Shown here one piece after another: positions 6,801 through 14,017 of a DNA stretch of 33,287 nt. The stretch is taken from positions 1-33,287 of the forward strand of contig NZ_MUXV01000043.1 of assembly GCF_002014975.1 (NCBI RefSeq), given 5' to 3'. This DNA is from Moraxella bovis. Lineage in GTDB: Bacteria > Pseudomonadota > Gammaproteobacteria > Pseudomonadales > Moraxellaceae. The notes beneath the pieces were generated by a model. It saw nothing but the letters and a program-made list of their open reading frames with translations. It was not told the origin of the DNA and did not search any database. The position numbers and the translations under genes were made by a program. Position 1 is the stretch's first letter, and the number at the start of each line of letters is the position of its first letter.

Positions 6801-7114
6801 GTACAGTAAGAAGTTACCCACAATCACGCCCAAACACGCCCCAACAGCCCTTAGCGAAAAGCCGACGTGCGTTAGGGGGTTCGCTCGACTTTTCGAGGGC
6901 TGTAAGGGGCGTGGGCGTTCATGTGGATAACTTCGGGGGGGGTGTGGGGTGTGGAACTGGTGCAGAGTGTGAGAAGTGGGCGATTGGTGCCGATGAGCGT
7001 CGGTTGTCGCATAACTTATAATTATGTTAAATAGCAAACGCCCAACATGTAGGAATGATGATACATGTTGGGCGTAAGCTTGCTATTGTAACATAAAAGC
7101 GTTATGCGAAAAGC
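6801..7114. repeat. 314-bp origin/attP block, phage copy
   Basis: Matches 8008-8321 at an offset of 1207 bp with only a handful of mismatches. Four clear ones lie in the aligned core: TTACCC/TTATCC, GGTGCC/GGTACC, TTGTCG/TTTTCG and GGCGTAAG/GGCGAAAG. It holds a long imperfect inverted repeat flanked by DnaA-box-like sequences, a G-rich stretch and the attP hairpin. Outside the block the two regions are unrelated, so the shared part is the functional core of both elements. Confidence 0.9.
6811..6933. other. Putative replication-origin hairpin, phage copy
   Basis: AAGTTACCCACA (6811-6822) faces TGTGGATAACTT (6922-6933), 11 of 12 pairing. Inside, ACAGCCCT pairs with AGGGCTGT and CGAAAAG with CTTTTCG. 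TGTGGATAA is a perfect DnaA box on the minus strand, while the left one differs by one base. A 123-nt folded, DnaA-box-bounded segment next to attP suits a strand-synthesis origin. Function is inferred. Confidence 0.45.
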
Positions 7115-7139
7115 ACCGCACCTTTTGCACCAATCGCCC
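6978..7139. other. attP: Folded attP: two opposed dif-like sites in a 162-nt hairpin
   Basis: Nested inverted repeat. The outer arm GGGCGATTGGTGC (6978-6990) pairs with 7127-7139. The XerC-like arm TCGCATAA (7007-7014) pairs with 7102-7109. An unpaired centre follows (CTTATAAT against AAAGCG). The XerD-like arm TATGTTA plus AATAGCAA (7023-7037) pairs with 7080-7095, with one bulge. The inner stem ACGCCCAACATGTA (7038-7051) pairs with 7062-7075, with a ten-base loop. TTATGTTAAAT is the exact E. coli dif XerD half and CGCATAA matches the XerC half. This is the architecture of the CTX phage attP, which is recombined as folded ssDNA by host XerC/XerD. Confidence 0.8.
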
Positions 7140-7440
7140 TATTGGACACCCAAGAGCAAGTAACTACCAGAGCATCATTCGTAGAATGAATGCCAAAATA
7201 TGCGTTATTTGCCCCTGTGTTGCATTCTAAGGCGTTTTACACAAATTTTAGTAACTACCTAGCTTAATCGGTTTAAATCTCAAATTTGAGCTTATACAGC
7301 GTTTTTGGAGAAATTTACTAAAACGCTTACAGAGCAATCGCCATAAAAACACCAAACCACAAATACAAAAAATCCTTTTTGCAGTCATATGGCGAAACGC
7401 CATATTGATACAAAAAGGATTTTTTGTAACTTATTGATTT
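7115..7440. other. Non-coding left part of the satellite
   Basis: No credible gene on either strand. It contains a 10-bp direct repeat AGTAACTACC (7159-7168 and 7250-7259), a palindrome CTCAAATTTGAG near 7278, and a hairpin AGCGTTTT/AAAACGCT (7298-7305 with 7320-7327). It ends in the terminator at 7364-7428. Nothing else was recognised. Confidence 0.5.
7364..7428 (-). terminator. Bipartite hairpin terminator of the satellite gene
   Basis: TACAAAAAATCCTTTTTG (7364-7381) pairs perfectly with 7411-7428. The inner part, TCATATGGCGAAACGCCATA with its flanks, is identical to that of the phage terminator at 3007-3069, whereas the outer stem differs on both arms in a compensating way. It lies 12 bases after the stop of the satellite gene, the same spacing as in the phage. 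A/T-rich outer ends give T-runs on both strands. Confidence 0.75.
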
Positions 7441-7644
7441 TTAAACAAAAATCACTTCTGAAAATGCGTAAAATTCATCATTTACCAAAAATTCGCAAGA
7501 TTTTTCATCAAGTAGAACGGATTGGACTTCGCCAGAGACTTTACACCAATAAGACGAATAAAGCGGCTCTGTTGGGATAGGTTGGTAGAAAAAAACAACG
7601 GATTTACCCAAGTATTTGGCGTATTCAAGCATTTGACTGTTCAT
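7441..7644 (-). CDS. 67-residue satellite protein of unknown function
   Basis: ATG at 7644 follows AAAAGGTGTTCT, a good Shine-Dalgarno. The product begins MNSQMLEYAKYLGKSVVFFY and ends NDEFYAFSEVIFV. It appears to be a small beta-rich soluble protein with one or two cysteines and no membrane segment. It is the only gene of the satellite with a ribosome site, and a dedicated terminator follows. It might interact with helper phage functions such as replication or repression, but no motif shows this. Confidence 0.65.
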   Translation of the reverse strand: MNSQMLEYAKYLGKSVVFFYQPIPTEPLYSSYWCKVSGEVQSVLLDEKSCEFLVNDEFYAFSEVIFV

Positions 7645-7671
7645 AGAACACCTTTTAGTTTAGTTAATGAA

Positions 7672-7759
7672 GTTGCCATAGGGCAACGGGTCTCAACTAC
7701 CGCTAAAAGACGGCTGGGGTTATTTCCTTTCGGTATTGTATTCACCCCTATCAACCCGT
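7672..7759 (-). ncRNA. Possible structured leader upstream of the satellite gene
   Basis: Perfect short stems are nested or adjacent: GTTGCC/GGCAAC (7672-7677 with 7682-7687), ACGGGT/ACCCGT (7686-7691 with 7754-7759), GGGGT/ACCCC (7716-7720 with 7744-7748) and CCG/CGG (7700-7702 with 7711-7713). Read on the minus strand they would form a branched leader just before the Shine-Dalgarno at 7644. It could equally be an origin fold. The first two stems overlap by two bases and may be alternatives. Confidence 0.3.
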
Positions 7760-7826
7760 CATAAGACGAATTTTAGACAATAAAAAATCACTTGGACGGA
7801 GTGATGACCGCTTTTAGCTTAGTAGT

Positions 7827-7850
7827 GCGGACATGGTAAACCATATCCGC
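7827..7850. other. Hairpin in the satellite
   Basis: GCGGACATGG and CCATATCCGC form a 24-base stem-loop with one internal mismatch and a TAAA loop. It is next to the 40-bp palindrome at 7857-7896. No T-run follows directly. The role is unknown. Confidence 0.4.
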
Positions 7851-7856
7851 CCTACC

Positions 7857-7896
7857 TGTCAATATATTTTTACAGGTCTGTAAAAATATATTGACA
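7857..7896. other. Perfect 40-bp palindrome in the satellite
   Basis: TGTCAATATATTTTTACAG (7857-7875) and its exact complement (7878-7896) are separated by two bases. Each outer end reads TTGACA outward, a consensus -35 box, but no good -10 box lies at 17 bp on either side. It could be a regulator site or part of a replication structure. No counterpart was seen in the phage. Confidence 0.6.
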
Positions 7897-8007
7897 AAAA
7901 CACCCAAAAATCCCAAAACGACCCAAAAATGAGCCTAAAATCCACCACCACAAATGGTGGATTCGGCAGGGGTTGAGAGCGGTGAAGCTGTCGGATTCTT
8001 TAAATTG

Positions 8008-8321
8008 GTACAATGAGAAGTTATCCACAATCACGCCCAAACACGCCCCAACAGCCCTTAGCGAAAAGCCGACGTGCGTTAGGGGGTTCGCTCGACTTTT
8101 CGAGGGCTGTAAGGGGCGTGGGCGTTCATGTGGATAACTTCGGGGGGGGTGTGGGGTGTGGAACTGGTGCAGAGTGTGAGAAGTGGGCGATTGGTACCGA
8201 TGAGCGTCGGTTTTCGCATAACTTATAATTATGTTAAATAGCAAACGCCCAACATGTAGGAATGATGATACATGTTGGGCGAAAGCTTGCTATTGTAACA
8301 TAAAAGCGTTATGCGAAAAGC
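8008..8321. repeat. 314-bp origin/attP block, satellite copy at the hutI junction
   Basis: Near-identical to 6801-7114. Here both DnaA-like boxes are perfect (TTATCCACA at 8021-8029 and TGTGGATAA at 8129-8137), and the 12-bp arms AAGTTATCCACA (8018-8029) and TGTGGATAACTT (8129-8140) pair without mismatch. The XerC arm TTTTCGCATAA also pairs fully with TTATGCGAAAA (8309-8319). Phage-like sequence stops at 8321, where the hutI stop codon begins, so the outer right arm is replaced by host DNA. Confidence 0.85.
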
Positions 8322-9548
8322 CTAGCCCATCTGCCTACCTGCCACCCAAAGCCCTTGTAGGCGGTTTTGTCCGATAAGATAAGACAAATCAGCAGGTCGG
8401 TCAATCTGCCACAACGCCACATCAGCATCCATCCCCACCGAAAGTTGCCCTTTGGTATCTTGTAGCCCTAAGGCTTTGGACGCATGGATGGTTGTCCCTG
8501 CCAAAGCTTCTTCGGGCGTTAAGCCAAACAGCGTACACGCCATGTTCATGGCAAGCAGTAAGCTTGTTGATGGTGATGTACCAGGGTTACAGTCGGTGGA
8601 TACCGCCATTTTTACGCCATGTTGTCGCATGGCATCGATGGGAGGCAGTTTGGTTTCTTTTAGAACATAAAAGGCGGTCGGCAATAGCACGCCCACCGTA
8701 CCATGCTTTGCCATCTTGACAATGCTGTCGGTGGACAGATATTCAATGTGGTCGGCAGACAAGCCATCAAACTCTGCTACAAGCCCCGCTCCGCCCATAT
8801 CGCTCATCTGCTCGGCATGAAGCTTGACAGGCAATCCTAACGATCTGGCAACTTCAAAGAGCCTGCCCACTTGATGGGTGTCAAAAGCAATGGATTCACA
8901 AAACGCATCTACTGCGTCCACCAAATGCTCGCCATGCAACACTTTTAGCCACTCGTACGCCTGCTTGACATATTCGTCTGCCCTCCTCTGATATTCTGGC
9001 GGTAGAGCATGTAGGGCAAGGTAGGTTTTTTTGACGGTAACGCCAAAGTCATCGCCCAATTTTTTGGCGACTTTGAGCATTTTGCGTTCGTTATCCAAAT
9101 CAAGCCCATAGCCCGACTTAATCTCAATCGTCCCCACGCCTTGACTTACAAGGCTTTCAAAACGTGGCAAACTAAGCTCGTACAATTCATCAAAATCCGC
9201 CTGTCTTGTGGCTTTCACAGTGGACAAGATCCCACCGCCCTGCTTGGCGATGTCTTTATAATCCACGCCATTTAGACGCATCTCAAATTCGTTACTGCGA
9301 TTACCGCCATAGACCACATGGGTGTGGCAGTCTATCAAAGCGGGGGTTAGCCAGCCTTGTTTGGTATCAATTATCTTGTCAGCAGTTGCCGTGCCAAGCT
9401 CGTTCATTGTGCCGACAAAGGCAATTTTGCCATCTTTGATGCCAACCGCACCGCCACGTATCGCCCCATAGGGGGTATCTTTGGTGTAGCCAAATGTCTC
9501 GCTCATGGTGGCGATGTTGGCGTTGGTGATTAAGGTGTCAAATTGCAT
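8322..9548 (-). CDS. hutI: Imidazolonepropionase
   Basis: A 408-residue amidohydrolase that opens imidazolone-5-propionate to N-formimino-L-glutamate, the third step of histidine breakdown. It has the metal-binding DCHTHVVYGGNR motif (H75, H77), GGGILSTVKATRQA, IEIKSGYGLD, the KLHAEQ histidine and STDCNPGTSPS with the metal aspartate. Length is normal for HutI. ATG at 9548 follows TTAAGGAAAAACC. The gene is last of the hutH-hutG-hutI arm. Its stop codon lies immediately beside the attP/dif-like junction at 8321, but the C-terminus (WVAGRQMG) looks complete, so integration has not visibly harmed it. Confidence 0.96.
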   Translation of the reverse strand: MQFDTLITNANIATMSETFGYTKDTPYGAIRGGAVGIKDGKIAFVGTMNELGTATADKIIDTKQGWLTPALIDCHTHVVYGGNRSNEFEMRLNGVDYKDIAKQGGGILSTVKATRQADFDELYELSLPRFESLVSQGVGTIEIKSGYGLDLDNERKMLKVAKKLGDDFGVTVKKTYLALHALPPEYQRRADEYVKQAYEWLKVLHGEHLVDAVDAFCESIAFDTHQVGRLFEVARSLGLPVKLHAEQMSDMGGAGLVAEFDGLSADHIEYLSTDSIVKMAKHGTVGVLLPTAFYVLKETKLPPIDAMRQHGVKMAVSTDCNPGTSPSTSLLLAMNMACTLFGLTPEEALAGTTIHASKALGLQDTKGQLSVGMDADVALWQIDRPADLSYLIGQNRLQGLWVAGRQMG

Positions 9549-9735
9549 GGTTTTTCCTTAAATATTAGATCAGCTTTAATCTCAACTTAAAATTACAAAT
9601 TATTGATTATTGGGCGATTATTTTTTTGGTTGTAAGGGCTATTGATTCGCCCTTGATAAATCAATTACCTATACAAAGCTGAGAATAGAGTAGATTAATA
9701 GTCATCAATAAGTTTTAAGTTTAATATAATCCTAA

Positions 9736-10743
9736 TCACAAACCATAAAGCAACGCCCACTCCACACACACCGCAAGCAGTCGTGCTGCGGTTTTTGCTC
9801 CACGGCTATCAATGTCGTAAGTTGGGTTAAATTCGGCAAAATCCAGCACTTTGACTTTGCCTGTTTGAATGAGCTTTTCAAGCAAAAATTCCACCAAATC
9901 AAGCTCAATCCCCTTGGCATTTACCGCACTGACCGCAGGCATGACACCACTTGGCAGACAGTCCAGATCCACCGTAACATAAAGCACATCAACGCCCCGA
10001 GCAAAGCCATCAAGCCTTGCCCAAATCTCATCATAAGACAAGCGGTGGCAATCATCATCACCAACAACACCAACGCCCAAGGCACGGGCTTTGTCAAATA
10101 GACTTGCTGTGTTACCAAAACGGCTAATGCCTACACAAAAATAACAAAACTCATCACCCATCATATCAGCAATCTGCAAAAATGGCGTACCCGATGTGGC
10201 GTACTCCTCCGTTCGCAAATCAAAATGGGCATCAAAATTGATGATACCAATCTTGGGTAAATGCTCATTGCTTGCGTTTAGATGCTCATACAATCCCAAA
10301 AAACTGCCATAGGCAATCTCATGCCCACCGCCAAGCCCGACCGCTAGGGCGTTGTTTTGTAGGGCATGGGTAATGTGCGTGGCATAACTTCTTTGGGCGG
10401 ATTCTAAACTGCCCTTGACGATGATGTCATTGTCATGACATACCACATCGCCACAGTCGCCCACTAAGTCGGACAAAGTGGTATATTTGTCCTGCACGCC
10501 TGTTGTGATGGGCAATTTGGCAAAAAATTCTCTAATAATAGGCGGAGCGGACTTTGCCCCTACCCTACCCAAGTTTCGCCTTACCCCTTGATGGCAAGAA
10601 AAACCCACCAAGGCAATAGGCTGGCGGTCAAAGGCTTGTACGGCATTATGCCAATACACCGCTCTATCGCTCTCAAAAGAGTCGGTGCGTCCTGTATAAT
10701 GGGCGGGGTCAAAGGGGATATAAGTGGCGTGAATGTCGGTCAT
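9736..10743 (-). CDS. hutG: Formimidoylglutamase
   Basis: A 335-residue ureohydrolase of the arginase/agmatinase family that splits N-formimino-L-glutamate into glutamate and formamide. Manganese-binding motifs are GGGH (138-141), DAHFDLR (171-177) and VDLDCLP (about 258-263). Together with HutH, HutU and HutI this gives the four-enzyme formamide-releasing route; no hutF-type deiminase is visible in the window. It lies 187 bp upstream of hutI and 357 bp downstream of hutH. ATG at 10743 lacks a strong Shine-Dalgarno (CCAACTAAAAACC), so expression may depend on operon read-through or a separate weak start. Confidence 0.94.
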   Translation of the reverse strand: MTDIHATYIPFDPAHYTGRTDSFESDRAVYWHNAVQAFDRQPIALVGFSCHQGVRRNLGRVGAKSAPPIIREFFAKLPITTGVQDKYTTLSDLVGDCGDVVCHDNDIIVKGSLESAQRSYATHITHALQNNALAVGLGGGHEIAYGSFLGLYEHLNASNEHLPKIGIINFDAHFDLRTEEYATSGTPFLQIADMMGDEFCYFCVGISRFGNTASLFDKARALGVGVVGDDDCHRLSYDEIWARLDGFARGVDVLYVTVDLDCLPSGVMPAVSAVNAKGIELDLVEFLLEKLIQTGKVKVLDFAEFNPTYDIDSRGAKTAARLLAVCVEWALLYGL

Positions 10744-11100
10744 GGTTTTTAGTTGGTTTAAAATGGGTGGATAAAAATTAGGATATATCTAGCGAACTTG
10801 ATATACTTGTTTAACTTCAAAATGCACCACCGTAGGAGCTAGCTCGGTACGCCCTGCCAGTCCCCAACTACAAAAGCATTTTTCAAAATGTAGATTGGTG
10901 CAAAATGAGGTTGATTTGCTATATTTACCACAGTAAGATTTGTAAGGCGCTCCTTCCACCTCTTGATGATATGTTGATGTTTATAGGACGTGCAGAATCC
11001 GACCCTACACTGACACATCATTGAATTTGTGGTAATTTTAGAGTTCTAACAAAGATACATTTTAAAATTTGGACGTATAGGGTCAAACACACCCCAGCCA
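10744..11100. other. 357-bp gap between hutH and hutG
   Basis: No credible gene. A minus-strand open frame here (10839-11021) lacks a ribosome site and resembles no protein I know. TGCACCA near 10823 and TGGTGCA near 10896 form a short inverted repeat. No HutC-type palindrome and no clear terminator were seen. The gap is unusually long for genes of one operon and may be a decayed repeat or gene. Confidence 0.4.
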
Positions 11101-12660
11101 TCACACATTGCTAAACCAATTTTGGCGTAGCTCGTCCCAGCCATCAAGCAACTCACCCGACAAGACAAGCCGTTTGGCACTTTCAATATCAGGGGCAAAG
11201 TAGCGGTCTTTGTCATAATGAGCAATCTTGGCACGCACTTTGGCATGAACGTCCGTTAGCACCTTATCGCTCTTGTAGCCCAAATCTTCGCCATGAATGT
11301 CCACGCCTTGGGCAGCGACAAGCAGTTCAATACCCACCACGACAGCGGTGTTGTGTGCCATCTCAAACAATCTTCGCCCTGCATAGGTCGCCATTGAGAC
11401 GTGGTCTTCTTGGTTGGCAGATGTTGGAATGCTGTCCACCGATGCAGGGTGCGCGTGCGATTTGTTTTCGCTAACCAAAGCGGCGGCGGTAACATGGGCA
11501 ATCATAAAGCCAGAATTCACGCCTGCATTACGCACCAAAAACGCAGGCAGTCCTGACAAACTGCTGTCAATAAGTAGAGCAATACGGCGTTCACTCATTG
11601 AGCCAATCTCGCTGATGGCAAGTGCCAAGGTATCGGCGGCAAAGGCGACAGGCTCGGCATGAAAATTACCCCCCGAGATGGCAACAGGCTCATCATCGCC
11701 AAAGATAAGCGGATTATCAGTTACGGCATTGGCTTCTATGAGTAGCGTTTTACCTGCTTGATTGATAAGGTCAAGACACGCCCCCATCACTTGGGGCTGA
11801 CAGCGTAGGCAGTAGGGGTCTTGCACACGCAGCTCCGCCTCGCCACGGTTTTTACCCCTAAATCCGCTATGTTCAAGCAACGCCTTATAGGTCTTGCCAA
11901 GCTCAATCTGCCCATGATGTCCACGCACCTCATGAATGCGTGGGTCAAAGGGCGAATCATTGCCACGAGCCGCCTCCACCGACAACGCTCCTGTTACGGT
12001 CGCACTTGCCAAAAGGTCGCACGCCATAAAATAGCCACGAATGGCAAGGGCGGTGGACGTTTGGGTGCCGTTGATAAGTGCCAAACCCTCTTTGGCGGCA
12101 AGCGTGATGGGCGACAGTCCTGCCTTGGCAAGAGCGTCTTTGGCAGACATGCGCTCGCCACGAACCAACACATCGCCCTCACCCAAAATCGCAAGTGTCA
12201 TGTGCGACAACGGGGCAAGGTCGCCTGATGCTCCCACCGAGCCTTTGGCAGGAATGATGGGCGTGATGTCATGATTGATAAGATTGATAAGTGCATCCAC
12301 CACTTCACGGCGAACACCTGACACCCCTTGCGATAGGCTGGATAATTTCATTGTGATGATCAAACGAACGACATTGGCAGGGAGCAAATCGCCTGTGCCA
12401 ACCGAATGGCTTAAAATCAGATTTTTTTGCAAAAGTTCAAGCTCATCGTCGCTAATGCGTTCTTTGGCAAGCAAACCAAAGCCTGTGTTAATGCCGTACG
12501 CAGGCTTATCCCTTGCGATGATATCCTGCACCGCCTTGTGCGAGCGGTCAATCGCCTCATAGGCAGATGGGTCTAGCACCAAATTGACAGGTTCGTTATA
12601 AATTTGGCGTAATTGAGCAAAGGTTAATTTGCGTGGGGTTAGGGTTAGGATGGGTTTCAT
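11101..12660 (-). CDS. hutH: Histidine ammonia-lyase
   Basis: Deaminates L-histidine to urocanate, the first hut step. The 519-residue protein has the MIO-forming Ala-Ser-Gly in [15 protein letters not shown] (A144-S145-G146), the catalytic tyrosine region AYGINTGFG (Tyr55) and the QEDHVSMA stretch typical of the family. I take ATG at 12660, which has GAAGGATTGCCAAAA before it; the frame extends three codons further only to a TTG. It is the first gene of hutH-hutG-hutI, with a HutC operator 35 bases upstream. It is divergent from the MoxR cluster. Confidence 0.97.
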   Translation of the reverse strand: MKPILTLTPRKLTFAQLRQIYNEPVNLVLDPSAYEAIDRSHKAVQDIIARDKPAYGINTGFGLLAKERISDDELELLQKNLILSHSVGTGDLLPANVVRLIITMKLSSLSQGVSGVRREVVDALINLINHDITPIIPAKGSVGASGDLAPLSHMTLAILGEGDVLVRGERMSAKDALAKAGLSPITLAAKEGLALINGTQTSTALAIRGYFMACDLLASATVTGALSVEAARGNDSPFDPRIHEVRGHHGQIELGKTYKALLEHSGFRGKNRGEAELRVQDPYCLRCQPQVMGACLDLINQAGKTLLIEANAVTDNPLIFGDDEPVAISGGNFHAEPVAFAADTLALAISEIGSMSERRIALLIDSSLSGLPAFLVRNAGVNSGFMIAHVTAAALVSENKSHAHPASVDSIPTSANQEDHVSMATYAGRRLFEMAHNTAVVVGIELLVAAQGVDIHGEDLGYKSDKVLTDVHAKVRAKIAHYDKDRYFAPDIESAKRLVLSGELLDGWDELRQNWFSNV

Positions 12661-12694
12661 TTTTGGCAATCCTTCATGAGAATGTTTTAGAAAA

Positions 12695-12712
12695 AATTTG
12701 TATAGACAAATT
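12695..12712 (-). promoter_or_regulatory. HutC operator upstream of hutH
   Basis: AATTTGTATAGACAAATT is an 18-bp palindrome with one mismatch. It lies eight bases downstream of the -10 box, so bound HutC would block initiation or clearance. It matches the hutU operator at 27274-27291 in 17 of 18 positions. GntR/HutC repressors are known to bind TGTATATACA-type sites and to be released by urocanate. Confidence 0.8.
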
Positions 12713-12720
12713 TTGGGCTT

Positions 12721-12749
12721 AATTTAGCAAATTTTTGGGGGAAATTCAA
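12721..12749 (-). promoter_or_regulatory. hutH promoter
   Basis: Read on the minus strand, TTGAAT is followed after 17 bases (TTCCCCCAAAAATTTGC) by TAAATT, and then the operator. The same block, with the same C-run and A-run in the spacer, precedes hutU. Confidence 0.6.
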
Positions 12750-12843
12750 GAAAATTTTTATAAAAAAATCCCAATCCTACCCCCATTTACAACCACCCCC
12801 AAAATCGTTACAATGGGTATCATTTGTTTTTAAGGACACCCCT

Positions 12844-13941
12844 ATGCCACCCAAAGCCAAAACCCCCATTCTACGTCAAAGTGCCGAACAAAAATACGCT
12901 GACGAACTTGCCCGTTTAAAAGAAAATGACAAAGCCCCCAAACCAACAGGCTGGGAGCTGTCCGCCCACGCTGTCCGCAAATTCATCTTGGGCGACAAAG
13001 CCCTTGACATCAGCCAAAAATTCTATGGCGATGACGCCCTTGTGGACAGAAGTCTGGTTACCCTAATGGGCAAGCAAGGGCTAATGCTCGTTGGCGAACC
13101 AGGCACCGCCAAATCTATGCTTTCAGAGCTGTTTTCGGCAGGGATTAGTGGCAACTCCAACCACACCGTGCAAGGCAGTGCAGGCACGACCGAAGACCAT
13201 ATCAAATATGCATGGAACTACGCCCTACTGCTCGCACAAGGCCCGACCGAACAGGCACTCATCGCCTCGCCCATTTATCACGCAATGCAACACGGCAAAA
13301 TCGCCCGTTTTGAAGAAATTACCCGTTGCCCTGCCGAAATTCAAGATGTGATGATTTCTTTATTATCCGAAAAGCGAATGATGATACCCGAAATGGGGCA
13401 AGATTATGCCCTAGAAGCCAAAGCAGGCTTTAATATTATTGCCACCGCCAATTTAAGAGACAAAGGCGTAAACGATATGTCGTCCGCCTTAAAAAGACGC
13501 TTTAATTTTGAAACGGTCAAAGCCATTAAAGATAAAAATTTTGAAATAGAACTTATCAATGTTCAATTAAAAAATGAATTAAAAGACTTATATAAAGAAG
13601 TCAAAATTCATCAAAGTGTCATTGATATTTTGGTAACGGTGTTTAATGAATTACGCACAGGACAAAGTCAAGACGGCAGTCATCTAAAAGTCCCCGATGC
13701 GGTAATGAGCAGTGCCGAAGCGGTCAATGTCGCCCACAATGCCTGTTTGCAAGCGATTTATTTGGACAATGGCGAATTAACCGCCCGTCATATTGGCGAA
13801 CAAATCACAGGCGTGGTGTTTAAGGACAATAAAGACGATGCCAAAAAAATGAGCTATTATTTGGATACCGTGATTAAAGAACGGGGCAAAAAAGATAAAG
13901 ACTGGCAAGCATTTTATCAAGGCAATAAAAATTTTGATTAA
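12844..13941 (+). CDS. MoxR-family AAA+ ATPase (YehL-like)
   Basis: A 365-residue AAA+ ATPase that would act as the chaperone motor of the cluster. Walker A is GEPGTAKS (84-91). The Walker B region is IARFEEI (153-159), with the acidic pair EE. Sensor 1 is NIIATAN (197-203), and the arginine region is SSALKRRF (213-220). MoxR ATPases typically work with a VWA protein, and one is encoded two genes downstream. TTTTTAAGGACACCCCT precedes ATG. The gene opens the five-gene plus-strand block and resembles E. coli YehL in context. The first 600 bp are visibly richer in GC than the rest of the block. Confidence 0.9.
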   Translation: MPPKAKTPILRQSAEQKYADELARLKENDKAPKPTGWELSAHAVRKFILGDKALDISQKFYGDDALVDRSLVTLMGKQGLMLVGEPGTAKSMLSELFSAGISGNSNHTVQGSAGTTEDHIKYAWNYALLLAQGPTEQALIASPIYHAMQHGKIARFEEITRCPAEIQDVMISLLSEKRMMIPEMGQDYALEAKAGFNIIATANLRDKGVNDMSSALKRRFNFETVKAIKDKNFEIELINVQLKNELKDLYKEVKIHQSVIDILVTVFNELRTGQSQDGSHLKVPDAVMSSAEAVNVAHNACLQAIYLDNGELTARHIGEQITGVVFKDNKDDAKKMSYYLDTVIKERGKKDKDWQAFYQGNKNFD

Positions 13942-13967
13942 ATACCATTTAATATAAAAACCCGTAG

Positions 13968-13987
13968 GGGCGAATTACAATTCGCCC
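13968..13987. repeat. Short palindromic repeat between moxR-like and DUF5682 genes
   Basis: GGGCGAATTACAATTCGCCC has two perfect nine-base arms (13968-13976, 13979-13987) followed by TTTT. It may attenuate transcription between the two genes or be an interspersed genomic palindrome. The GGGCGA/TCGCCC unit recurs in other intergenic spots of the window. Confidence 0.5.
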
Positions 13988-14017
13988 TTTTACCATCAAA
14001 CTTAAATACCGCCCATT

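Larger units (their letters stand above)
1..7141. mobile_element. Filamentous (inovirus) prophage, CTX-like plan, about 7.1 kb
   Basis: Contains all the modules of a filamentous phage: gene II/X-type replication protein, small putative ssDNA-binding protein, small hydrophobic proteins, a pVIII-like coat protein with signal sequence, a hairpin terminator, a TspB/pIII-like adhesin, a pVI-like protein and a Zot/pI ATPase, all on the minus strand. A divergent XRE repressor lies beyond rep. The first 47 bases recur at 7095-7141, giving a unit length of 7094 bp if the element is tandem or circular. Edges are set by this repeat. The left junction with host DNA lies outside the window. No integrase gene is present, which fits integration by host XerC/XerD. 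Confidence 0.9.
7115..8321. mobile_element. 1207-bp satellite or miniphage sharing the phage origin and attP
   Basis: A second unit in tandem with the prophage. It begins with the same 27 bases after the attP half site (7115-7141) and ends with a second origin/attP block (8008-8321). Between these it has one credible gene (7441-7644), a terminator with the same head as the phage's, and several strong hairpins. It has no replication, coat or assembly genes, so mobility would need a helper. RS1 beside CTX phage is the closest known analogy, though RS1 is larger and carries rst genes. A deletion derivative is possible, but the middle is not similar to the phage. Confidence 0.65.

Noticed and set aside
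6777..7037. Minus-strand open frame over the origin/attP block (also at 7870-8244)
   Set aside because: It runs through hairpin structures and recurs only because the DNA block is repeated; there is no Shine-Dalgarno and the differences do not favour a coding frame.
9637..9656. AAGGGC/GCCCTT hairpin in the hutG-hutI gap as a terminator
   Set aside because: Stem is only six bases with no T-run, and hutI lacks an evident promoter after it, so termination here seems unlikely.
10839..11021. Minus-strand 60-codon frame between hutH and hutG
   Set aside because: No ribosome site, odd composition and no recognisable family; treated as non-coding.
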